A stretch of 8,291 nt of DNA, from contig CALBJC010000151.1 of assembly GCA_937892655.1 (NCBI GenBank), forward strand, positions 1-8,291, in the 5' to 3' direction. Positions 1 to 6,102 of the stretch are shown piece by piece (the first letter of the stretch is position 1; each line of letters opens with the position of its first letter). The stretch is from an uncultured Clostridia bacterium (lineage in GTDB: Bacteria > Bacillota > Clostridia > Oscillospirales > Ruminococcaceae). The notes beneath the pieces are model-generated. The model was not told the DNA's origin, searched no databases, and saw nothing but the letters and a program-made list of their open reading frames with translations. The position numbers were made by a program, and so were the translations under genes.

Positions 1-40
1 TTCAGTAAAGCATAAGGGAGAAAGTTAAAGAGGTGTTAGT

Positions 41-982
41 ATGTTATCGGTAATTATTCCGGCTTACAATGAGGAACTCAATATCAAAAATACTGCAGAT
101 GTTGTAACTCAGATACTGAGTGATAATAATATAGATTTTGAGATCATCTTTGTAAATGACGGCTCATCTGACAATACCTTATCGGAGCTTGAAGTGGTTT
201 CAAAAGAAAACGAAAGGGTAGGCTACGCTTCATTTTCAAGAAACTTCGGTAAAGAAGCGGCTATCTTTGCAGGGCTGAATGAGGCAAACGGTGATTGTGC
301 TGTAGTTATGGACTGTGATCTTCAGCATCCGGTTGAAACGATCGTTGAAATGTATAATATATGGCTTAACAACGATGTTGATATAGTAGAGGGTAGAAAG
401 GCCGACAGAGGTAAGGAAAGCCTTATGTACAAGCTTTTTGCAAAAACCTTCTACAAGCTTATTGAAAAGGCGTCAAACCTTGATATGCAGGCAACCTCTG
501 ATTTCAAGCTTTTGGACAGAAAGGTTATTGAATCGTTAAAACAGATGCCTGAGCGCCTTACCTTTTTCAGAGCGATGTCAAGCTGGGTGGGCTTTAAAAC
601 CGAGAGCGTATATTTTGAGGTAGCTCCAAGAAATGCGGGTACAACAAAGTTTTCGTTCAAGGGTCTTGTAAAATACGCAATAAGCTCAATTACATCATTC
701 TCAAGCGCGCCTATGACATTTGTTACGTGGTGTGGTGTTCTGACATTTTTGGTGTCGGTAATTCTCGGTATAAATACTCTTTACAATAAGCTCAGCGGTA
801 ATTCTCTTGAAGGCTTCTCAACCGTTATTCTGCTTCAGCTTTTAACATCAAGTATTATAATGTTCAGCCTTGGTATAATAGGTTACTATCTATCCAAAAT
901 ATATGAAGAAATCAAAAGACGTCCAAGATATATCATCAGCAAGCGTCATAAGCCTGACAAGAGCGAGGAAAATCAAAAGTAA
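41..982 (+). CDS. Polyprenyl-phosphate glycosyltransferase, GT2 family (GtrB/CsbB/DPM1-like)
   Basis: This is a membrane-anchored family 2 glycosyltransferase of 313 residues, the usual size for the GtrB/CsbB group. The N-terminal GT-A domain opens with IPAYNEE (6-12) and has the nucleotide-binding segment NDGSSDNT (39-46). SRNFGKEAAIFAGL (66-79) and the metal-binding DCDLQHP (D91, D93) are both family hallmarks. Two hydrophobic segments follow at about 225-247 and 261-285, then a basic cytoplasmic tail. Family members move a sugar from a nucleotide donor to undecaprenyl phosphate on the inner face of the membrane; the sugar cannot be read from sequence. The start is supported by AAAGAGGTG ending 5 bases before the ATG. 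The stop codon overlaps the next ATG by one base, which implies translational coupling to the YfhO-like partner. The promoter lies outside the window. The family is clear; the exact substrate is not. Confidence 0.93.
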   Translation: MLSVIIPAYNEELNIKNTADVVTQILSDNNIDFEIIFVNDGSSDNTLSELEVVSKENERVGYASFSRNFGKEAAIFAGLNEANGDCAVVMDCDLQHPVETIVEMYNIWLNNDVDIVEGRKADRGKESLMYKLFAKTFYKLIEKASNLDMQATSDFKLLDRKVIESLKQMPERLTFFRAMSSWVGFKTESVYFEVAPRNAGTTKFSFKGLVKYAISSITSFSSAPMTFVTWCGVLTFLVSVILGINTLYNKLSGNSLEGFSTVILLQLLTSSIIMFSLGIIGYYLSKIYEEIKRRPRYIISKRHKPDKSEENQK

Positions 983-3714
983 TGAAGTTCAGAGAGAAAA
1001 TTTTCAAATGGTTTTATAATAAACGTATCTATTTTGCAGTATTTGCTTTGCCTGTACTGATAATGTATATAGTTTATGCAGTATTTGGTGTTCATCCTTT
1101 CGGTGATGAATCTGTACTCGTGCTTGACTTAAACGGTCAGTATGTCTACTATTACGAAGCCTTCCGTGATGCATTCTATGGCGACGGTAGCTTTATCTAT
1201 AACTGGTCAAGAAACCTTTCAGGTGAAATGTTCGGTATTTTTGCGTATTATCTTGCGTCACCGTTTATGCTCATTCCGGTACTTTTGCCGCGTACGATGA
1301 TGTGCGGATCAGTTCTGGCTATGGAGCTTGCAAAGGTCGGTGCTTGTGCTGTAACATTTGCATACTATATTAAAAATGCAAAGAAAGCAAAAACCACATC
1401 GATCCTTATTTTCTCAACAACCTATGCTCTTATGACATATTGCGTAGTTGAGCTTATGAATCCTATGTGGATTGATGGTCTTGTATATCTGCCGCTGATT
1501 ATCTATGGTGCTGAGAAGCTTCTTGATAAGGGCAAAATGCTGCCGTTTATCATTCCGCTGTCACTTATGTTTATAGCTCATTTCTATATCGGCTATATGG
1601 TAGGTATATTTATGATATTCTACTTTGTTTTCTATGCCTGCAATCAGGATGGAAGAATTTTCAGAAAGAATATCATAGAAAGTGCTGCTAAGTATTTCTT
1701 ATCGGCTGTAATATCAGTAGGCGTTGCCGCGTTTGTGATACTGCCGGTTTACAACTCTTTAAAGCTTGGTAAATTTGAATTTACAGACCCTGATTTTTCA
1801 CTCAAAACCCAGTTTGATATCTGGCAGTTTATTTCAAAGCTGTTTCCGTTTACCTATGATACAGTAAGACCTGAGGGTATGCCTATGATAGGCGCGGGTA
1901 CACTCGTTTTACTGCTTTTACCTCTGTATTTCTTAAATCAGAAGATTTCAATGAAGCAGAAGGTATCTCATATTTCTATCTGTGCAGTACTTTTCATTTT
2001 AATGTATATAAAGCCTGTAGATATGGCTATGCATGGCTTCCAGGTGCCTAACTGGTTACCTTACAGATATTCATTTATCTTAACCTTTTTCCTGATTTTA
2101 ATGGCACTAAATGCCTTTGAAAACCTTGATGGCGTCACTTCAAAGGAGGTAGGTTTAACCTTCTTTGGCTACATCATCATGACTTTTGTTTTAGAGGGCA
2201 AGGGTTATAAATACTTTGAAACTATGGAAGAGGTATGGGCAATTCTCGGTTGCCTTATAGTGCTCTACACAATTTTGCATCTCCACAAAAAATACAGAAA
2301 TATTGCAACCTGCATTGTTATCTGCGGTATTGTATGCATAGAAATATTTGCAAACTCACTTAATACTTTATACAGAATTGACTGGGATGTAAACTACAGT
2401 AAATTCTCATCATATCAGGATTATATGGCTGATGGCAGAGATGTTGTTGATTATGTTGAGGAGCGTGACGACTCCCTATACAGAATGGAAAAAACCTTCT
2501 ACCGTACAGTAAACGACCCTATCGGTATGGGTTATTACGGCTTATCTCATTCAAGCTCAACTATGAATGCGCCTGCAATAACATTTCTTGAAGATATCGG
2601 TATCGGCTGTGGTGGCCATTCAACCCGCTATCTTGGCGCCACAATGCTCTCCGATGCAGTTTTGGGTATAAAGTATATTATGTATAAAAACGATGAATCA
2701 AGAAATTCACCGCTTTATAAGGAGTATCCGCTTTTATATTCACCTGAGGATACAGGCGTTGCAGATATTTACGTTTATGAAAACCCTTATGCATTACCAA
2801 TCGGTTATGCTGCAGATGAAGCAATTCTAGACTTGAAACTTGACGCAAAAAATCCTTTTGATAATCAGGTAAATCTTCTTAATACTCTGGCATTTGGTAA
2901 CGATGAAAGCCAGTATCTTGAATATTTCCACAGCATAATGTATTCTGAATATGTTCCTGAAAATGTAACCTCTGTGCCGGTTGTAGGAGATCATACAAAG
3001 TATATGCCTATAAAGAGCGGTATCAATACTCAGCTTGAATATATCTTTGAGCATACTGAGGATTATCCTATGTATATGTTCTTGGAGTCAAAGTATCAGC
3101 GAAAGCTCAATGTATGGGTAAACAAGCTCTTCAACGGTAATTTCTTTGAGGGTGAAAACTATGCTATTTTAAACCTCGGTGAGCATGATGTAGGTTCTGA
3201 AATGTCACTTATCTTAACTCTCACAAAGGATGACCTCTATATCGCTGATGATGGTAAGCATTTCAATTACCTTTATCCGCATGAATTAGAGCAGGCAATA
3301 AACGTTTTGAGAGAAGGTCAGTGGAACCTTACAAAGCATACTGAAACCTACCTTGAGGGTACAATTACCGCAAAGGAAGGTCAGGTTCTCTTTACAACTA
3401 TCCCTTACGAAAACGGCTGGACAATAACAGTTGACGGTAAGGAGGTTGAACCAAAGGTATCATTTGACAGCCTCATTACAATTCCGCTTGAAGCGGGCGA
3501 GCATACTGTTACTATGAAATATCTCCCTGACTATTTTGTTTTAGGCGTTACTATTTCAATAATGTCAGTTATTCTTGTAGTCGTTATCGGCTTTATTCAG
3601 TATAAGGACGGTAAACTTATGTATAAGCTCTTTTGTAAGAAAAAGAAAGCTCAGAAGACTCAGCCTGAAGAAGTAAAACAGGAAACAGTAGAAGTAATTG
3701 CTGATAATGAATAA
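982..3714 (+). CDS. YfhO-family multispanning membrane protein, probable GT-C glycosyltransferase
   Basis: This 910-residue protein is a full-length YfhO homologue. A first membrane segment (about 17-36) is followed by an outer loop with acidic residues (D42, E43, D49), the position where GT-C enzymes hold their catalytic acid. Many hydrophobic helices then run to about residue 455 and include the family-like stretch VPNWLPYRYSF (355-365). A large soluble, presumably extracellular region covers about 460-845. It ends in a beta-rich piece containing ENGWTITVDGKEV, and a last helix (about 853-873) leads to a lysine- and glutamate-rich cytoplasmic tail. In Bacillus subtilis YfhO works with CsbB to glycosylate lipoteichoic acid using the lipid-linked sugar. 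The same pairing here suggests a similar job, but the acceptor polymer is inferred. A purine-rich GAGGAA lies inside the upstream gene (965-970), and the ATG overlaps that gene's stop, so translation is probably coupled. A terminator follows within a few bases. Confidence 0.88.
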   Translation: MKFREKIFKWFYNKRIYFAVFALPVLIMYIVYAVFGVHPFGDESVLVLDLNGQYVYYYEAFRDAFYGDGSFIYNWSRNLSGEMFGIFAYYLASPFMLIPVLLPRTMMCGSVLAMELAKVGACAVTFAYYIKNAKKAKTTSILIFSTTYALMTYCVVELMNPMWIDGLVYLPLIIYGAEKLLDKGKMLPFIIPLSLMFIAHFYIGYMVGIFMIFYFVFYACNQDGRIFRKNIIESAAKYFLSAVISVGVAAFVILPVYNSLKLGKFEFTDPDFSLKTQFDIWQFISKLFPFTYDTVRPEGMPMIGAGTLVLLLLPLYFLNQKISMKQKVSHISICAVLFILMYIKPVDMAMHGFQVPNWLPYRYSFILTFFLILMALNAFENLDGVTSKEVGLTFFGYIIMTFVLEGKGYKYFETMEEVWAILGCLIVLYTILHLHKKYRNIATCIVICGIVCIEIFANSLNTLYRIDWDVNYSKFSSYQDYMADGRDVVDYVEERDDSLYRMEKTFYRTVNDPIGMGYYGLSHSSSTMNAPAITFLEDIGIGCGGHSTRYLGATMLSDAVLGIKYIMYKNDESRNSPLYKEYPLLYSPEDTGVADIYVYENPYALPIGYAADEAILDLKLDAKNPFDNQVNLLNTLAFGNDESQYLEYFHSIMYSEYVPENVTSVPVVGDHTKYMPIKSGINTQLEYIFEHTEDYPMYMFLESKYQRKLNVWVNKLFNGNFFEGENYAILNLGEHDVGSEMSLILTLTKDDLYIADDGKHFNYLYPHELEQAINVLREGQWNLTKHTETYLEGTITAKEGQVLFTTIPYENGWTITVDGKEVEPKVSFDSLITIPLEAGEHTVTMKYLPDYFVLGVTISIMSVILVVVIGFIQYKDGKLMYKLFCKKKKAQKTQPEEVKQETVEVIADNE

Positions 3715-3715
3715 T

Positions 3716-3750
3716 AAAAAAGCCGCAGATTATTCTGCGGCTTTTATTTT
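3716..3750. terminator. Bidirectional rho-independent terminator between convergent genes
   Basis: A perfect 9-bp stem AGCCGCAGA/TCTGCGGCT (3721-3729 and 3734-3742) closes a 4-base loop TTAT. On the + strand it is followed by TTTTATTTT, and on the - strand by a run of five or more T (the A tract at 3715-3720). It therefore serves the YfhO-like gene on one side and the response regulator on the other. The regulator's stop codon (3744-3746) lies one base from the stem. Confidence 0.93.
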
Positions 3751-4466
3751 GTATCAAGATAAATTCTATAAATCTGCTCTAATCGTCTTTTATATGTACA
3801 GCTGAAATATATAATACTGTCATCTACCAGCGTAATCTGTGCCGTTTGAAAATCAATGCTTTTAATGTTTCCCAGATTTACAGCAAAACTTTTGTGAATT
3901 CTGAAAATATCAGAGCAGTTTACCCCTACCAGAGCTTCACTCAGCTTTTGCCTTACCCTGAATGACTCACCATTTACAAGAAAATAGTGGGTGTAGTTTG
4001 CTCTGCTTTCCAAATACAAAATATCAGACGGGCAAACAGTTACTGTTTCGCCATATGCGAGTGTCAGATAAATGTTTTCAAGTCCGTTGAAGGTCTGATA
4101 TATTATATCTGCAGCAATACACAGATGCTTCTTGACACTTGGAGTATCGGCTTTTGGTATAAAATGAATAGGGTCAAAGTTGAAGCAATCGTGTACAAGT
4201 TCCTTGTCAGAGCATATAAAAACAATCTGAATGGCAGGTGTTAAGCTTTTTAGTGCTGATGCAAGCTCAAGTCCGTTTATATCAGGCAGTGCCATATCAA
4301 TAAAGGCTACATCAAACCTGAAAAGCGCGTGCTGAGATATAAAGCTCTCAGCGTCAGGAAAGATTGAAACCTTGAGCTTTATGCTCAGTGCTGATAGTTT
4401 TTCGGTTATTGTTTTTCTTGCAAAATTACAGAAAGCTCTGTTGGGATTACAAATTGCGATGTTCAT
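3744..4466 (-). CDS. LytTR-family response regulator with atypical receiver domain
   Basis: This 240-residue transcription regulator has a receiver domain (about 1-120) joined to a LytTR DNA-binding domain (about 134-236). In the receiver, the phosphoacceptor aspartate D57 (AFIDMALPDINGLEL), the switch serine S86 and the lysine K105 (FIPKA) are all present. The acidic pair that normally binds magnesium after strand 1 is replaced by N7-P8 (IAICNPN, where relatives read ICDDE). The output domain shows ILYLESRANYTHYF, a central FRIHKSFAVNL and a C-terminal SCTYKRRLEQI, all typical of AgrA/LytR-type regulators. GAGG lies 6 bases before the ATG, with a good promoter just upstream. It is transcribed alone, with no histidine kinase beside it in the window. 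The missing acidic pair suggests weakened or phosphorylation-independent control, but that is inference. Target genes are unknown; the convergent envelope-glycosylation genes are a possibility only by proximity. Confidence 0.9.
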   Translation of the reverse strand: MNIAICNPNRAFCNFARKTITEKLSALSIKLKVSIFPDAESFISQHALFRFDVAFIDMALPDINGLELASALKSLTPAIQIVFICSDKELVHDCFNFDPIHFIPKADTPSVKKHLCIAADIIYQTFNGLENIYLTLAYGETVTVCPSDILYLESRANYTHYFLVNGESFRVRQKLSEALVGVNCSDIFRIHKSFAVNLGNIKSIDFQTAQITLVDDSIIYFSCTYKRRLEQIYRIYLDTK

Positions 4467-4488
4467 AGTAAACCTCGTTATTAAGAAA

Positions 4489-4516
4489 ATTGTAAGACAA
4501 CATATAATGCTGTCAA
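4489..4516 (-). promoter_or_regulatory. Sigma-A-type promoter of the LytTR regulator
   Basis: Reading the - strand, a perfect -35 TTGACA (4511-4516) and a -10 TACAAT (4489-4494, 5 of 6 consensus) are separated by 16 bases. Transcription would start near 4482, giving a leader of about 15 bases that contains the GAGG ribosome site (4473-4476). The -35 box sits only about 25 bases beyond the T run of the upstream tRNA terminator. Confidence 0.75.
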
Positions 4517-4524
4517 ATTAACAG
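4510..4524. promoter_or_regulatory. Imperfect palindrome over the -35 box, possible operator
   Basis: CTGTCAAATTAACAG is a 15-base inverted repeat with one mismatched pair around a central base. It covers the whole -35 hexamer of the regulator's promoter. That position would suit a repressor or autoregulatory site. LytTR proteins usually bind direct repeats rather than palindromes, so if the site is functional the binder may be a different protein. Chance similarity in AT-rich DNA is possible. Confidence 0.3.
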
Positions 4525-4539
4525 AAATTATACATTTGA

Positions 4540-4585
4540 AAAAATAAAAAAAGCCCTTAAAATTCATAATCGAATTTTAAGAGCT
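4540..4585 (-). terminator. Rho-independent terminator of tRNA-Leu
   Basis: On the - strand a 14-bp stem (4572-4585 with 4552-4565, one G-T pair) closes a 6-base loop and is followed by seven T and then ATTTT. It begins three bases after the tRNA CCA, so the tRNA is a single-gene transcript. The + strand also has five T after the stem, so some two-way activity is possible. Confidence 0.9.
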
Positions 4586-4588
4586 TTT

Positions 4589-4675
4589 TGGTGCCGCTAA
4601 CCGGACTTGAACCGGTACGGATTTTACTCCGAGGGATTTTAAGTCCCTTGTGTCTGCCTATTCCACCACAGCGGC
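4589..4675 (-). tRNA. tRNA-Leu, anticodon UAA
   Basis: This is a complete 87-base type II tRNA that includes an encoded CCA (4589-4591) and discriminator A. The acceptor stem pairs GCCGCTG (4669-4675) with TAGCGGC (4593-4599), with one G-T pair at its base. The anticodon stem AGGGA/TCCCT closes the loop CTTAAAA, which places anticodon TAA at 4639-4641 to read UUA. The long variable arm CGGAGTAAAATCCG marks the leucine class. The T arm CCGGTTCAAGTCCGG is canonical, and the D loop carries the expected GG. No intron or insertion is visible, and the flanks show no duplicated tRNA end that would suggest element integration. Confidence 0.98.
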
Positions 4676-4691
4676 AGTTTTAACGTAAATT

Positions 4692-4721
4692 ATTATAGCA
4701 TAAATTATTTATACTTGTCAA
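4692..4721 (-). promoter_or_regulatory. Strong promoter of tRNA-Leu
   Basis: On the - strand a perfect TTGACA (4716-4721) and a perfect TATAAT (4692-4697) are 18 bases apart, with a TGC extended -10 element directly before the TATAAT. Transcription would begin near 4685, about 10 bases ahead of the mature tRNA 5' end at 4675. This strength is usual for stable RNA genes. Confidence 0.88.
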
Positions 4722-4762
4722 TACTTTTTTGCCACAAATTATTATTTTGAAAAAACAAATTC

Positions 4763-4791
4763 TTGCAAAATGCAGTGTGATAGTGTATAAT
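4763..4791 (+). promoter_or_regulatory. Promoter of the PHP phosphatase gene
   Basis: TTGCAA (4763-4768) and a perfect TATAAT (4786-4791) are separated by 17 bases. They place the start near 4798, with a leader of about 27 bases. The ribosome site GGGGAG (4814-4819) follows. A short inverted repeat TGCA-AAA-TGCA (4764-4774) overlaps the -35 box; it is too short to call an operator. This promoter runs away from the tRNA promoter on the other strand. Confidence 0.75.
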
Positions 4792-4824
4792 TATCCTTGA
4801 TAAATATTTAAAAGGGGAGTAATT

Positions 4825-5682
4825 ATGAGACTGATAGATTGTCATGCCCATTCTGTGCATTCAATAGACGCAGATTTTTCTATAAAGAAGATGTGCGACG
4901 CGGCAATAGCGCAGAATCTTGCAGCCTTTGCAATAACTGACCACGTTGAAGCAAACCGCTGGTATGAAATGGCTCATTACGGTAAAGAGAGAAGCGAGTA
5001 TGAATATGATGAATACGGTTTTTCAAAGGCTTTTTATTCATCGGTTGAGGATATAGTAAAGTCAAAAGAAGAGTATAAGGGTAAGCTCAATCTTCTTTGT
5101 GGCGTTGAGCTTGGTCAGGCTATTCAGGATACCGATATTGCTGATAAAATTGCTTCTGATGACCGCCTTGATTTTATCATAGGCTCAATCCACGAGGCAA
5201 GAAACAATATGGATTTTGCTTTTATTAACTTTTCTGAATATCTTCAGAGTGATATCGAAAAGCTTTTAGAGCAGTATTTTTATGAAATAAACGAGCTTGC
5301 AAACTGGGGTAAATTCCAGATTTTAGGTCATCTTACATATACTCTCAGATATATTGAAGGCAACCATAAAAGAAAGGTTGATATCTCAAAATATGACGAC
5401 ATAATTGAGAGCGCATTCAAAGCGCTTGTATCAAACGGCTGTGCTATTGAGATAAATACATCGGGTCTGCGTCAGGCATACGGTCAGCCATTCCCGACGC
5501 TTAGATACGTTAAAATGTTCAAAGACTTGGGCGGTGAGCTTTTAAGCCTCGGTTCTGATGCGCATTTCCCTGAGCATGTTGGCGCTAACATTTCAGACGG
5601 TGCAAAATTAGCTTATGATGCTGGCTTTGACAGGATATGCTATTTCAAAAACAAAAAGCCTCAGTTTATTGAGCTAAAATAA
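4825..5682 (+). CDS. PHP-domain phosphatase, histidinol-phosphatase (HisJ/HisK) family
   Basis: This 285-residue PHP-family metal-dependent phosphoesterase has the length usual for HisJ-type histidinol-phosphatases, which convert L-histidinol phosphate to L-histidinol in histidine synthesis. The metal-site residues are visible in order: H7 and H9 (DCHAHS), D39-H40 (ITDHVE), E95 (CGVELGQ), H123 (GSIHEA), H169 (LGHLTY), and D245 and H247 (GSDAHFPEHVG). EINTSGLRQ (209-217) and PFPTLRYV (222-229) are also typical of the family. The protein has no signal peptide and should be cytoplasmic. The start is fixed by GGGGAG 5 bases before the ATG. The gene has its own promoter and no other his genes around it. 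Stand-alone histidinol phosphatases are common, but related PHP enzymes act on other phosphate monoesters, so the substrate is likely rather than certain. Confidence 0.85.
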   Translation: MRLIDCHAHSVHSIDADFSIKKMCDAAIAQNLAAFAITDHVEANRWYEMAHYGKERSEYEYDEYGFSKAFYSSVEDIVKSKEEYKGKLNLLCGVELGQAIQDTDIADKIASDDRLDFIIGSIHEARNNMDFAFINFSEYLQSDIEKLLEQYFYEINELANWGKFQILGHLTYTLRYIEGNHKRKVDISKYDDIIESAFKALVSNGCAIEINTSGLRQAYGQPFPTLRYVKMFKDLGGELLSLGSDAHFPEHVGANISDGAKLAYDAGFDRICYFKNKKPQFIELK

Positions 5683-5708
5683 AAGCAATATCTACATAAA
5701 TATTGCTT
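5683..5708 (+). terminator. Weak hairpin after the PHP gene, possible terminator
   Basis: A 9-bp AT-rich stem AAGCAATAT/ATATTGCTT (5683-5691 and 5700-5708) with an 8-base loop starts directly after the stop codon. No proper T run follows (TAAATAGTG), so it may only protect the mRNA end or terminate inefficiently. Because the next gene has its own promoter, the two units can still be separate. Confidence 0.4.
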
Positions 5709-5739
5709 AAATAGTGCTTAAAATTGGCATTTTAGAGGG

Positions 5740-5768
5740 TTTATTTTCTCCCTTTAATATGGTATACT
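5740..5768 (+). promoter_or_regulatory. Extended -10 promoter of the ACT/UPF0210 operon
   Basis: TGGTATACT (5760-5768) forms an extended -10 with TATACT at 5763-5768. A poor -35 (TTTATT, 5740-5745) lies 17 bases upstream, which is acceptable for an extended -10 promoter. The start would be near 5775, with a leader of about 35 bases. An 8-bp stem (5732-5739 with 5750-5757, one G-T pair) spans the -35 area; its meaning is unclear. Confidence 0.6.
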
Positions 5769-5809
5769 AAATAGGATAATTAAAATACATATATTGGAGG
5801 AATTACACA

Positions 5810-6079
5810 ATGAGAGCTGTAATCACAGTAATCGGCAAAGACGCTGTCGGTATTTTATCAAAGGTTTCTACAATCTGTTCAAACCATCAGGCAAATGTAA
5901 CTGATGTTACCCAGTCAGTACTTCAGGATATGTTCGCTATGATTATGATGGCTGATATCTCAAAGCTTGATATTCCATTTGCACAGTTTTCAGATGAAAT
6001 GACAGAGCTTGGCAATAAGCTCGGTCTTAAGATTTATGTAATGCATGAGGATATCTTTAATTGTATGCATACAATTTAA
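5810..6079 (+). CDS. Small ACT-domain protein, UPF0237 family
   Basis: The 89-residue protein is a single ACT domain with nothing attached. It begins with a beta strand (RAVITVIG), then the ligand-loop motif GKDAVGILSKVS (9-20) with D11 and G14. NVTDVTQSVLQD (29-40) and the closing IFNCMHTI (82-89) are characteristic of UPF0237. ACT domains bind small ligands, mainly amino acids, and usually dimerise to regulate a partner enzyme; this family's ligand is not established. GGAGG ends 9 bases before the ATG. The UPF0210 gene follows after 23 bases on the same strand with no terminator between, so they form one operon. The likely role is as a regulatory subunit or sensor for the UPF0210 protein, which is inference from conserved pairing. 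Confidence 0.92.
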   Translation: MRAVITVIGKDAVGILSKVSTICSNHQANVTDVTQSVLQDMFAMIMMADISKLDIPFAQFSDEMTELGNKLGLKIYVMHEDIFNCMHTI

Positions 6080-6102
6080 TGAGTTTTGGGGGCTAATATT
6101 AA

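Noticed and set aside
1..15. Possible tail of an upstream gene (TTC AGT AAA GCA TAA)
   Set aside because: Five codons are too few to support a gene call; the frame could be chance.
3987..4244. 85-codon open frame on the + strand opposite the LytTR regulator
   Set aside because: The regulator's two domains are clearly coded on the other strand; this frame has no ribosome site or recognisable motif.
4589..4675. tRNA considered as an integration site
   Set aside because: No integrase, no repeated tRNA 3' end and no composition break are visible in the flanks.
5732..5757. 8-bp hairpin upstream of the ACT gene considered as a terminator or riboswitch
   Set aside because: It lacks a T run, has a G-T pair and a 10-base loop, and overlaps the probable promoter; no riboswitch core is recognisable in the 127-base gap.
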